A stretch of DNA of 64,000 bases from JBKBUF01 sp046290815. Lineage in GTDB: Bacteria > Bacteroidota > Bacteroidia > Cytophagales > Cytophagaceae. The notes under the pieces were generated by a model. It saw only the letters and a list, made by a program, of their open reading frames with translations. It did no database searches and was not told the DNA's origin. The translations under genes and the position numbers were made by a program. How positions within the stretch are numbered: position 1 is the first letter of the stretch; every line of letters starts with the position of its first letter. This document shows positions 9,002 to 17,170 of the stretch, in pieces. The DNA is taken from the NCBI GenBank assembly GCA_046290815.1, contig JBKBUF010000017.1, positions 1 to 64,000 on the forward strand. The letters run 5' to 3'.

Positions 9002-9685
9002 ATGAATAAGCATTATTTTTTTCTTATTGGTTTAATTTCATTTTTAGCTGGTTCTTCTTGCACTAAAAAAGCTGATCCTGATTTAAGTGATTATGAATTC
9101 TTTCCTATTGAATCCGGAAACTTTGTAGTTTATGAGGTAGAAAAAATTGTATATACTCCAAATAATATTCAGGAGGAACATTTTTTTCTTAAAGAGAAAA
9201 TTGCCGAAGAATATACTGCAGGCAATGAAACTAAGTTCAGGGTAGAGAGATATACAAAAAAAGAATTGAATGAACCATGGCCGGTTGATCCTGATAGTGT
9301 ATGGGCTGTTTTGTATGCTCCAAACAGAATAGTGAAAGTAGAAAGCAATATGCGGTATGTTAAGCTTATGTTCCCTTTGGCTGAAGGAAAAATCTGGAAC
9401 GGTAATTCTGAAAATATTGCTCCTGTGGAAAATTATAAAATTACCGGACTAAAACGTCCATATACTGTAAATAACCGCAACTTTAACCAAAGTTTAAGGG
9501 TGACCCAATCGGATGAGTTTAATAAAATTAAAAAGAATTCAAAGATGGAAGTGTATGCAAGAGGTGTAGGTATGGTACATAAATCAATTGAGATTTATGA
9601 GTACGATCAGGATTTTATCGGTGATTATAAAATTAAATCCGGATTGAAGTACGTTGAAAAAATTGTAGAACATGGTAAAGAGTAA
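9002..9685 (+). CDS. Hypothetical lipoprotein
   Basis: A 227-residue predicted lipoprotein: MNKHYFFLIGLISFLAGSSC gives a classical lipobox with Cys at residue 20, followed by TKKADPDLSDYEFFPIESGNFVVYEV. I chose the ATG at 9002 because it directly precedes the signal peptide; an in-frame TTG at 8978 would overlap mnmA and add unneeded residues. The mature part looks beta-rich with alternating charged and aromatic residues. It overlaps the following subtilase gene by 14 nt, so the two are probably translated from one mRNA. Function not recognised; the context suggests an envelope role tied to the protease. Confidence 0.78.
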   Translation: MNKHYFFLIGLISFLAGSSCTKKADPDLSDYEFFPIESGNFVVYEVEKIVYTPNNIQEEHFFLKEKIAEEYTAGNETKFRVERYTKKELNEPWPVDPDSVWAVLYAPNRIVKVESNMRYVKLMFPLAEGKIWNGNSENIAPVENYKITGLKRPYTVNNRNFNQSLRVTQSDEFNKIKKNSKMEVYARGVGMVHKSIEIYEYDQDFIGDYKIKSGLKYVEKIVEHGKE

Positions 9686-11315
9686 TCAGATATTCAAAAT
9701 ACAGTTTATTTTTCTGATTACTTTTTTTTGTGTCTTTGCCTCAAAAGCTCAGGATAAATATTTTATTTATTTTAAGGATAAAAATTTTTCTCCGTATTCC
9801 ATTGCTAATCCGCATCAGTTTCTTTCCTCCCGTTCTGTTGATAGAAGAATAAAGCAGAATATTCCTTTTGATTATAAGGATCTTCCTGTTAGTCCTGCTT
9901 ATGTAGATTCTTTAAAAGATATAGGTGTAAATGTATTGTACACTTCACGATGGATGAATGCCGCATTGATTACCTGCAGTCCGGAACAATTGGAGGAAGT
10001 AAAGCAAATACCCATAGTTGCAGATGCCAGAGCCACTGCCAGAATAAAACAGTCTACTTCAAGAACACAGGCACAGATAAGCAGGATTCAAAAAGAAGAA
10101 AACAATAACCCTGCAGATTTCGGACATGCAAAAAATCAACTTGAAATGATAGGGGTTGATATAATGCACAAAAACGGATTTAAAGGAGAAGGAATGTTGA
10201 TTGCTGTGTTAGATAATGGTTATCTGAATGCCAATAACATTTCTTGTTTTGATACCATATTCAATTCGGGAAGGGTAATAGGAACCTGGGACTTTGTTCA
10301 ACATTCCTCTGATGTATTTGATGAAGGAGAACACGGTACCCTGGTATGGTCAGCTATGGCTGCATATAAACCCGGAACCCTTATCGGACCTGCATATAAT
10401 GCATCATACCTTTTGCTTGTGTCGGAAGATAATGATTCGGAAACCATTACAGAAGAAATTAACTGGCTACTTGCCGCGGAATATGCAGATAGTGCAGGAG
10501 CAGATATAATCAGCAGTTCTTTGGGTTATAACACATTTGACAATCCTGCATTTGATTACACGTATTCCGATATGAACGGGGTTACGACTATCTGCAGCAG
10601 GGCAGCTGAATTTGCTGCGTCAGTAGGAATCCTGGTAATCACAAGCGCAGGCAATGAAGGTAATAAATCATGGAAATATATAACTGCTCCGGGTGATGCT
10701 GAAAATGTGCTGACTGTTGGTGCAGTGAACGAAAAAGGCTATATAGCCAGCTTCAGTTCCCGTGGGCCTACTTCTGATATGCGGATAAAACCTGATGTTT
10801 GTGCAAGAGGAACAAGTACGGCCTGCATAAGTCCTGGAGGTAATCTCACTTTCAGATCCGGCACCTCTCTTTCATGTCCGTTAATTGCCGGATTTGCCGC
10901 CGGGTTGTGGCAGGCGAATCCCGATATGACCAACCTGGAAATGCTCGACCTTATCCGTACATGTGCTCATAGGAGTAATAACCCCGATAATAATTACGGC
11001 TATGGTATCCCTCATTATCAATCTGCACAGTTTAGATTGAATAAATCATTTGATCCTAAAGAACGATTTTTCATTTTTCCTAATCCTATGGACGATCAGA
11101 TGAAGCTGTTTATAAATGACTATCAGGAGATAGGTGAAGAGGTAAGTATTAAGCTGTTTGATCTTTCAGGACGTCTGATTGCTGAAGAAGTATTAAGTAA
11201 TGCAACGATTGTCAATAATTTGAGTATAGAGCCGGATTATCTCTTGCCCGGCTATTACATATACCGCATACAGGGCAGGAATTCTTTGCAGGGTGGAAAG
11301 CTTCTTAAACAGTAG
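9672..11315 (+). CDS. T9SS-secreted subtilisin-like serine protease (S8)
   Basis: A 547-residue exported subtilase. A signal peptide ends near FASKAQD (about residue 27), followed by a propeptide-like region, then the S8 domain with the full triad: Asp181 (IAVLDNGYL), His221 (DEGEHGTLVW) and Ser399 (RSGTSLSCP). The oxyanion Asn lies in TSAGNEGNKSW. The C-terminal ~85 residues form a T9SS sorting domain (FIFPNPMDDQ ... LLPGYYIYRIQ ... GGKLLKQ). It should be secreted across the outer membrane and cleave proteins outside the cell. Its start lies inside the end of the preceding lipoprotein gene, implying translational coupling. Confidence 0.92.
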   Translation: MVKSNQIFKIQFIFLITFFCVFASKAQDKYFIYFKDKNFSPYSIANPHQFLSSRSVDRRIKQNIPFDYKDLPVSPAYVDSLKDIGVNVLYTSRWMNAALITCSPEQLEEVKQIPIVADARATARIKQSTSRTQAQISRIQKEENNNPADFGHAKNQLEMIGVDIMHKNGFKGEGMLIAVLDNGYLNANNISCFDTIFNSGRVIGTWDFVQHSSDVFDEGEHGTLVWSAMAAYKPGTLIGPAYNASYLLLVSEDNDSETITEEINWLLAAEYADSAGADIISSSLGYNTFDNPAFDYTYSDMNGVTTICSRAAEFAASVGILVITSAGNEGNKSWKYITAPGDAENVLTVGAVNEKGYIASFSSRGPTSDMRIKPDVCARGTSTACISPGGNLTFRSGTSLSCPLIAGFAAGLWQANPDMTNLEMLDLIRTCAHRSNNPDNNYGYGIPHYQSAQFRLNKSFDPKERFFIFPNPMDDQMKLFINDYQEIGEEVSIKLFDLSGRLIAEEVLSNATIVNNLSIEPDYLLPGYYIYRIQGRNSLQGGKLLKQ

Positions 11316-11378
11316 GTCCTCTAACAATTTAGAGGCAACTGATCCCAAATAACATTTTTTCAGTTTATATTTGTCAAT

Positions 11379-12032
11379 ATGAGTACCTTAATTGCCCCTT
11401 CAATACTTGCAGCAGATTTCGCAAATCTTCAGCGAGATGTAGAATTAATTAATTCAAGTCAGGCCGACTGGATTCATGTGGACATAATGGATGGTGTTTT
11501 TGTACCAAATATCTCGTTTGGTATTCCTGTTTGCCAGGCAATAAACAAACATGCAAAAAAGCCGCTTGATGTGCATCTGATGATTGTTCAGCCTGAAAAG
11601 TATTTAAAAGCCTTTAAAGAAGCCGGGGCAGAGGTGTTGAGCGTTCATGCAGAAGCCTGTACTCATCTGCATCGTACTATTCAGGAAATACATGCCTTGG
11701 GTTGCAAAGCCGGGGTTGCATTAAATCCACATACCCCTGAATCAGTAATCGAGTACGTAATCAATGATCTTGATCTGGTTTTGGTAATGTCGGTGAATCC
11801 CGGATTTGGAGGGCAGAAGTTTATTGAAAGCAGTATAGGTAAAATATCAAAAATTAAAGAATTGATCCTTAAGAAAGGAAGTAAAGCAGTTATTGAAGTG
11901 GACGGAGGGGTTAATGCTCAAAATGCAGAAACATTAATAAAAGCAGGAGCTGATGTACTGGTGGCAGGCAATTTCGTGTTTTCCTCCAAGGATCCCTTAA
12001 CTACTATAGCTGATCTTAAAAAGCTTGGATAA
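11379..12032 (+). CDS. rpe: Ribulose-phosphate 3-epimerase
   Basis: Rpe interconverts ribulose 5-phosphate and xylulose 5-phosphate in the pentose phosphate pathway. The 217-residue TIM barrel shows the family motifs in order: APSILAADFANL (catalytic Ser and metal site), HVDIMDGVFVPNISFG (Asp), DVHLMI (His), VMSVNPGFGGQKF and VIEVDGGVN (Asp). All catalytic and metal-binding residues are intact. A TATATTTG box (11366-11373) lies only 5 nt before the ATG, so a very short or absent 5' leader is possible. Cytoplasmic housekeeping enzyme. Confidence 0.96.
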   Translation: MSTLIAPSILAADFANLQRDVELINSSQADWIHVDIMDGVFVPNISFGIPVCQAINKHAKKPLDVHLMIVQPEKYLKAFKEAGAEVLSVHAEACTHLHRTIQEIHALGCKAGVALNPHTPESVIEYVINDLDLVLVMSVNPGFGGQKFIESSIGKISKIKELILKKGSKAVIEVDGGVNAQNAETLIKAGADVLVAGNFVFSSKDPLTTIADLKKLG

Positions 12033-12062
12033 TAAGCATTTGCCTGCATCGTTTAACAAAGG

Positions 12063-14483
12063 ATGAAATTCCGGATTTTTTTACTTTTATTTTTTTTAGC
12101 CTTTCTAAGCTCTTTTGCTGCTAAAGAAATAACTGTTTCCGGAGTGGTTACCGATGAAAAAGGTCAACCTGTAACAGGGGTGTTTATTGTTGTATACAAT
12201 AAAACATTACAGGCTACAGATAAAACATTTTCTGATAATAGTGGTAAATTTTCTCTTCAGATCAATTCAGATTCCACTGTTACAATTATATTCACCCATA
12301 TTGGATTCAAAACTTTAACAATACAATGGAATCCTTCTTCCGGTGAAAGATTTCCTGAAATTATTAAACTTACTTCTGAGATTAAGCAATTAAAAGAAGT
12401 TGTAGTCGAAGGAAAGAAGCAAAAAGAGGATCGTAATCAGGTTTCTTCTCTTAAAATAGATCCTAAACTCCCTAAATACCTACCTTCTGCATTTGGTGAT
12501 TTCAATAAGATTCTTTCAACTGTCGGCATGGGTGTCACTGCCAATAGTGAATTAACTTCTCAATACGGCGTAAGGGGAGGGAACTTTGAAGAGAATCTTG
12601 TTTATGTAAACGGAATGGAAGTTTATCGTCCCTTTCTGGTACGAGCAGGCCAGCAGGAGGGCTTAAGCTTTATCAATCCGGATATGGTAGATGACATTGA
12701 GTTTTCTGCAGGAGGATGGCAGCCCAGATATGGAGATAAACTTTCTTCGGTTTTGGCAATTAAATATCGTGAACCCCGAAAGCTTAAAGCCAGCGCTACG
12801 GTAAGTTTGCTGGGTGGAGCTTTACATATAGAGAATGCAAGTAAAAACAAAAGGGTCTCCTATATCATTGGTGCAAGACAAAAATCAAGTCAGTATCTGT
12901 TGAATACCTTGCCTGTACAGGGCGAATATCGTCCCAGGTTTTACGATTTGCAATCATATATAACTTTAGATCTTACCAGGAGAAAAGACTCTGCAGATTT
13001 TGAAAAAAGGACTACGGTCGGAATACTTAATTCTTATGCCCGTAACAGATATTTTGTTCAGCCCCGCAAGAGTGAAGTGAATTTCGGGACTTTCGATAAT
13101 GTAATGAAATTGTCTGTTGCTTTTGTCGGTCAGGAATATCTTGAATATGAAACATGGCAATCCGGAATTAATCTGACCCATAAATTTTCTGATAAATTAA
13201 AATCAGAATCTATTATCTCCGGCTTAAGGACAGTTGAAAGTGAAAGGTTCGATATTGAAGCAGGTTATAAGCTTTGTGAAGTAGAAACTGATCCGAATTC
13301 AAGTCAATTTAATCAATGTATTTTTGTTAGAGGGGCAGGCACTGAATTTAATCACGGCCGAAACAGATTGGAAGCAGATATTTATTCCTTCACTCAAAGA
13401 TTATATTACAATCCAAACAATTACCACCATGTGGAAGCAGGGTTTACTCAGTCCCATGAAAATATCGGTGACAGGTTATATGAATATTCATTTATTGATT
13501 CTGCCAGGTATATAACCTTCGGGAGGTTTGCCCAAAGTTCCGTCAAGCTTAATTCATGGAGATCTCAGGCTTATATTCAGGATACCTATATACCGGATTC
13601 TTCTCATGTACTTACCTGTGGTATAAGAATGAATTATTGGAGCTTAAATAACCAACTGCTGTTTAGCCCGCGGCTTCAATATACCTGGATTCCTGATTGG
13701 AAAACAGATATCGTGTTCAGGGCTGCTGCAGGTGTTTATCAACAGCCGCCTTTCTACCGTGAGTTAAGAAATAATGAAGGTGAAGTTAACACCAATCTGA
13801 AAGCCCAGACATCATACCATGTAATCGCCGGCAGTGATCTTAATTTTAATGCCTGGAACAGACCGTTTAAGTTTATTGCTGAAGCTTATTACAAATATAT
13901 AACCAATGTTGTTCCTTATGACATGGACAATGTAAGGTTAAGGTATTATGCTCACAATAACGCGAGGGCTTATGCGGCAGGTCTTGATCTGCGTGTTAGC
14001 GGAGAATTTGTAAGAGGGGAACAATCCTGGTTTAGTTTAAGTTTTCTAAACACCAGAGAAGATGTAGCGGGAGATAGTGTAGGGTTTATCCGGAGGCCCA
14101 CTGATCAACGAATTACAGCAGGTATTTTCTTCCAGGATCATATACCTAATAATCCTTCTATTAAAATGTATCTGAATCTTGTATTCGGATCCGGTCTGCC
14201 ATTTGGCCCTCCGGGTAATCAAAAATACAGATCAGTGTTTTCCGGTCCACCCTACAGAAGGGTAGATATCGGATTTTCAAAGTTGTTAACCATGCAGGAC
14301 AAAGAACTGCTTAAGAAGAGAACTTTTGAATCATTTTGGATAAGCTTTGAGGTACTTAACCTGTTAGGTACCAACAATACCATCTCTTACTATTGGGTTA
14401 GTGACTATAATGGGGCTCAATATGCTGTGCCAAATACTTTATCGGCAAGGTTTTTGAATATACGTCTTATCGGAAAGTTTTAG
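12063..14483 (+). CDS. TonB-dependent outer-membrane receptor with carboxypeptidase-like N-domain
   Basis: An 806-residue outer-membrane protein. A signal peptide (residues 1-20) is followed by a CarboxypepD_reg-like beta-sandwich (ITVSGVVTDEKGQPVTGVFIVVYN, about 20-105), a TonB plug domain (about 120-235; QYGVRGGNFEENLVYVNGMEVYRP), and a 22-strand-type barrel to the C-terminus, which ends in the aromatic-terminated strand FLNIRLIGKF. There is no SusD partner next to it, so it is not a classical SusCD pair. The substrate cannot be told from the sequence. It lies 30 nt downstream of rpe and 62 nt upstream of the chosen LpoB-like start; cotranscription is possible. Confidence 0.88.
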   Translation: MKFRIFLLLFFLAFLSSFAAKEITVSGVVTDEKGQPVTGVFIVVYNKTLQATDKTFSDNSGKFSLQINSDSTVTIIFTHIGFKTLTIQWNPSSGERFPEIIKLTSEIKQLKEVVVEGKKQKEDRNQVSSLKIDPKLPKYLPSAFGDFNKILSTVGMGVTANSELTSQYGVRGGNFEENLVYVNGMEVYRPFLVRAGQQEGLSFINPDMVDDIEFSAGGWQPRYGDKLSSVLAIKYREPRKLKASATVSLLGGALHIENASKNKRVSYIIGARQKSSQYLLNTLPVQGEYRPRFYDLQSYITLDLTRRKDSADFEKRTTVGILNSYARNRYFVQPRKSEVNFGTFDNVMKLSVAFVGQEYLEYETWQSGINLTHKFSDKLKSESIISGLRTVESERFDIEAGYKLCEVETDPNSSQFNQCIFVRGAGTEFNHGRNRLEADIYSFTQRLYYNPNNYHHVEAGFTQSHENIGDRLYEYSFIDSARYITFGRFAQSSVKLNSWRSQAYIQDTYIPDSSHVLTCGIRMNYWSLNNQLLFSPRLQYTWIPDWKTDIVFRAAAGVYQQPPFYRELRNNEGEVNTNLKAQTSYHVIAGSDLNFNAWNRPFKFIAEAYYKYITNVVPYDMDNVRLRYYAHNNARAYAAGLDLRVSGEFVRGEQSWFSLSFLNTREDVAGDSVGFIRRPTDQRITAGIFFQDHIPNNPSIKMYLNLVFGSGLPFGPPGNQKYRSVFSGPPYRRVDIGFSKLLTMQDKELLKKRTFESFWISFEVLNLLGTNNTISYYWVSDYNGAQYAVPNTLSARFLNIRLIGKF

Positions 14484-14545
14484 TCTTTCCTTTGATTAAA
14501 AACAATTTTAAAATTTTGAGTTTAAAATATAAAAGCTTTAAAAGT

Positions 14546-15133
14546 ATGAAAGCACAGAAAAGTATTTTCCTTGTAATTCTAATTACTTTTTTAATTGGTT
14601 TTTCCTGTACCAGAACAGTGACAAGAATAGATCCTGATAAAGAGACTGATCTTAGTGGCAGGTGGAACGATACAGATTCCAAGCTTGTAGCACAGGAAAT
14701 GACCAGTGATATGATGAACAGGCCATGGAGAGGAGAATTTCATAATAAAAACAATAAACGGCCAACAATAATAATCGGGCAGATAAAGAATAAAAGTCAT
14801 GAACATATAGATGCAGAAACTTTTATAAAAAATATAGAAAGGGAATGTATCAATACTGCTACAATCCGGGTGGTTCAGAGTGCAGAATTCAGGGAAAAAA
14901 TGAGAGAAGAAAGGGCCGACCAGCAGCAGTTTGCTTCTCCTGAAACACAAAAGAAATGGGGAAGAGAGCTTGGAGCTGATTATATGGTTTTCGGTACTAT
15001 CAATTCTATAGTGGATACCTATAATAAGAAAAAAGTTGTGTACTATCAGATCAATCTGGAGCTTGCAGATCTGGAAACCAACGAAATTGTCTGGATCGGA
15101 GAGAAGAAAATAAAGAAGTTTATTAATAACTAG
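14546..15133 (+). CDS. LpoB-type penicillin-binding-protein activator lipoprotein
   Basis: A 195-residue predicted outer-membrane lipoprotein. The start at 14546 is chosen because MKAQKSIFLVILITFLIGFSC is a canonical lipoprotein signal with Cys at residue 21; an upstream in-frame start at 14492 adds 18 residues before it. The mature part carries the LpoB pattern: DLSGRWNDTDSKLVAQEM, then PTIIIGQIKNKSHEHIDAETF, then GRELGADYMVFGTINSIVD, and a final beta hairpin IVWIGEKKIKKF. In Proteobacteria, LpoB stimulates PBP1b. Whether this homologue activates a class A PBP is inference. It is followed 18 nt later by a COG3014-type lipoprotein, the same pairing seen in other Gram-negatives. Confidence 0.82.
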   Translation: MKAQKSIFLVILITFLIGFSCTRTVTRIDPDKETDLSGRWNDTDSKLVAQEMTSDMMNRPWRGEFHNKNNKRPTIIIGQIKNKSHEHIDAETFIKNIERECINTATIRVVQSAEFREKMREERADQQQFASPETQKKWGRELGADYMVFGTINSIVDTYNKKKVVYYQINLELADLETNEIVWIGEKKIKKFINN

Positions 15134-15151
15134 TTTATAGTTGTTGTTGAA

Positions 15152-16519
15152 ATGATGCACAGATGCATTTTTGTCATAATGCTTTTGATTGGTCTCCAAT
15201 CGTGTGCAACCTACTATCAGAAAAATTTAAAGTTTAATTCCTATTTTGAGCAGGGGCAGATAGATGCTGCAGAGCATGTATTGCAAAAAGATAAAAAGTG
15301 GCCTAAAGGTAAAAACAGGTTGTTGTATTATCTGAATAAAGGTGTTGTAAATTCTATTCAGGGTAAATATGAAGAAAGTAACAGGAACTTTGAACAGGCA
15401 CATATTATATCTGATTCTTACCAGACCAATCTTTTAAATGAAGGGGTCGCATTGCTTTCCAATCCTAATATTACCGAATACAAAGGCGAGGATTTTGAAC
15501 TGCTCCTTATTCACTATTATAAGGCACTCAATTTTTTAAAAATGGGCAACAATGAAGAAGCTCTTGTCGAGTGCCGGCGGATGAATATAAGATTAAATCA
15601 ATTGGGTGATAAATATAAAAATGCAAATAAATATAGAAGAGATGCATTTATTCACCTGCTCATGGGGCTGATCTATGATGCGAATAAAGATTATAACAAT
15701 GCCTTTATTGCTTATAGAAATGCTCTTGAGATTTACAATGAAGACTATTCAAAATTGTTTGGCATTTCTGCTCCCGAGCAATTAAAAAAGGATCTTTTGC
15801 GCGCAGCAAACAGGACAGGCTTTTATGAGGAACAGGCTTTTTACGAAAAGCAATTTGGTATGAAGTATAATGCCTCTGAAAATAAAGATGCAGAGGTGGT
15901 TTTCTTATGGCATGGCGGATTGGGGCCTGTAAAGTCAGAGTGGAGTATAAATTTTAGTATTATCAGAGGTCATGGAGGAAATGTGATGTTTGTTAATCAG
16001 GAGTTCGGTATGAGCTTCAATTTTGCCATGTCTAATGATGATTTTAATTCTTCCGGCTTGAGCAGGTTGGAATTTATAAGAGTAGCAATGCCCAGGTACA
16101 TCGAAAGAAGTTTGCCATATGCATCGGGTTATTTAGAGGCCGGAGGCAAAAAATATCCTTTGGAAAAAGTCCAGGATATAAATGGAATTGCCATTAAATC
16201 CTTGCATGACCGGATAATGCTTGAATTGGGTAGGTCTTTGTTACGGCTGGCAATGAAAAAAGTGGCGGAGTATCAGGTGAGGCAGCAAAATGCCAATGTC
16301 GGCGCAGCAGTAGGAATACTGAATGCTGTTACAGAGAAAGCTGATACAAGACATTGGTCTACCATACCGCATTCTGTTTATTATAAAAGAATACCATTAA
16401 ATGAAGGCAATCATAATTTAACTTTACAAGGTGATGGTCCTAAAGGTAGTATCAACCAGTCATTTGCATTTGACCTGAAGAAAGGACAAACCTGGTTTCA
16501 TACGTTTCATAGTTTCTGA
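15152..16519 (+). CDS. COG3014-family lipoprotein with TPR-like repeats
   Basis: A 455-residue predicted lipoprotein (MMHRCIFVIMLLIGLQSC, lipobox Cys at residue 18). The N-terminal half has TPR-like helical pairs (about 25-215; NEGVALL, HYYKALNFLKMGNNEEALVECRRM, YNNAFIAYRNALEIY). The C-terminal half is beta-rich (EVVFLWHGGLGPVKSEWS onward). This arrangement matches uncharacterised COG3014 proteins, which are often encoded beside LpoB. The 18-nt gap after the LpoB-like gene supports a shared operon and a joint role in cell-wall synthesis control (inference). No catalytic motif is seen. Confidence 0.78.
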   Translation: MMHRCIFVIMLLIGLQSCATYYQKNLKFNSYFEQGQIDAAEHVLQKDKKWPKGKNRLLYYLNKGVVNSIQGKYEESNRNFEQAHIISDSYQTNLLNEGVALLSNPNITEYKGEDFELLLIHYYKALNFLKMGNNEEALVECRRMNIRLNQLGDKYKNANKYRRDAFIHLLMGLIYDANKDYNNAFIAYRNALEIYNEDYSKLFGISAPEQLKKDLLRAANRTGFYEEQAFYEKQFGMKYNASENKDAEVVFLWHGGLGPVKSEWSINFSIIRGHGGNVMFVNQEFGMSFNFAMSNDDFNSSGLSRLEFIRVAMPRYIERSLPYASGYLEAGGKKYPLEKVQDINGIAIKSLHDRIMLELGRSLLRLAMKKVAEYQVRQQNANVGAAVGILNAVTEKADTRHWSTIPHSVYYKRIPLNEGNHNLTLQGDGPKGSINQSFAFDLKKGQTWFHTFHSF

Positions 16520-16578
16520 GATGAACCTTATGTAATTGTATTGATGTTTCTTTATTATAAATTTTTATCTGATAAGAA

Positions 16579-16821
16579 ATGACAAGAATCATTAATTTAT
16601 TTTTTTTAGGAGTTTTCTGTTTTCTTATGACAGGCATACTATCAGGAAGCAAAACGAATGCAGCTTTTAAATATTCCAATTATCATGCTATCTCTTTTGA
16701 TACAAGCGATTGTAAGAATAAAAAGAAAAGGAGGAAAGATCAAAGTTCTGAAGAACCGGAAAGAAAAAGGAAACCCCGTTCCTCCGGAAATTATAAACAT
16801 CAGGTACCTTTGAAGAGATAA
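16579..16821 (+). CDS. Small exported Lys/Arg-rich protein
   Basis: An 80-residue protein with an N-terminal signal peptide (ILNLFF-type hydrophobic stretch, residues 4-23) and a strongly basic, low-complexity mature part (CKNKKKRRKDQ, EPERKRKPRSSG). The family is not recognised. Its make-up resembles three other small exported basic proteins in this window (22531-22689, 45046-45378, 45506-45889), although no alignable core is evident. The hydrophilic mature chain is probably unstructured. A role such as binding anionic surface polymers is only a guess. Confidence 0.6.
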   Translation: MTRIINLFFLGVFCFLMTGILSGSKTNAAFKYSNYHAISFDTSDCKNKKKRRKDQSSEEPERKRKPRSSGNYKHQVPLKR

Positions 16822-16879
16822 TTTGCAAGTTGTTGATAAAATACTTCCTTGTGGTATTGAATTAACTGAATCAGTCTTT

Positions 16880-17130
16880 TATATTTGCTGCTGTTGTGGT
16901 TTCTGAAACCTTACCGGGTTTTGGAATTAAAAGGGAATCGGGTGAAAATCCCGGACAGTTCCCGCTGCTGTAAGCTCATAAAACGTTTGACAAATCTCTG
17001 CCACTGTTCTTGAACGGGAAGGCTGTCAAACAGAGTAAGTCAGAAGACCTGCCATAGCTGTTACATTCGTAGCTTTCGGTGAAAAAGCGAAGAATAGCTA
17101 TCAGTTTATCTATTTATCTATTCTTTTTTT
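16880..17130 (+). ncRNA. Cobalamin (adenosylcobalamin) riboswitch
   Basis: The conserved aptamer blocks occur in order: AAGGGAATCGGGTGAAAATCC (16931-16951; core GGTGAAAATCC), GGACAGTTCCCGCTGCTGTAA (16953-16973), GCCACTG (16999-17005), CGGGAAGGCTGTC, and the B12 box AGTCAGAAGACCTGCC (17038-17053). Downstream, a possible expression-platform hairpin pairs ATAGCTG...ATTCG (from 17054) with CGAAGAATAGCTAT (to 17101), followed by a T-run near 17125. The riboswitch precedes a BtuB-like receptor and its operon, so high B12 should lower uptake gene expression. Exact boundaries are approximate. Confidence 0.95.
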
Positions 17131-17170
17131 TCGGTGTGAGTTTACGGATGATTATGCTTAATCTTTCGTA

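Noticed and set aside
11317..11335. Small hairpin (CCTCTAA/TTTAGAGG) after the subtilase gene
   Set aside because: The stem is short and AT-rich with no T-tract, so I do not call it a terminator.
14591..15199. 202-residue minus-strand open frame
   Set aside because: It lies opposite the LpoB-like gene and the start of the COG3014 gene, both of which have clear motifs and signal peptides. The frame has no recognisable domain.
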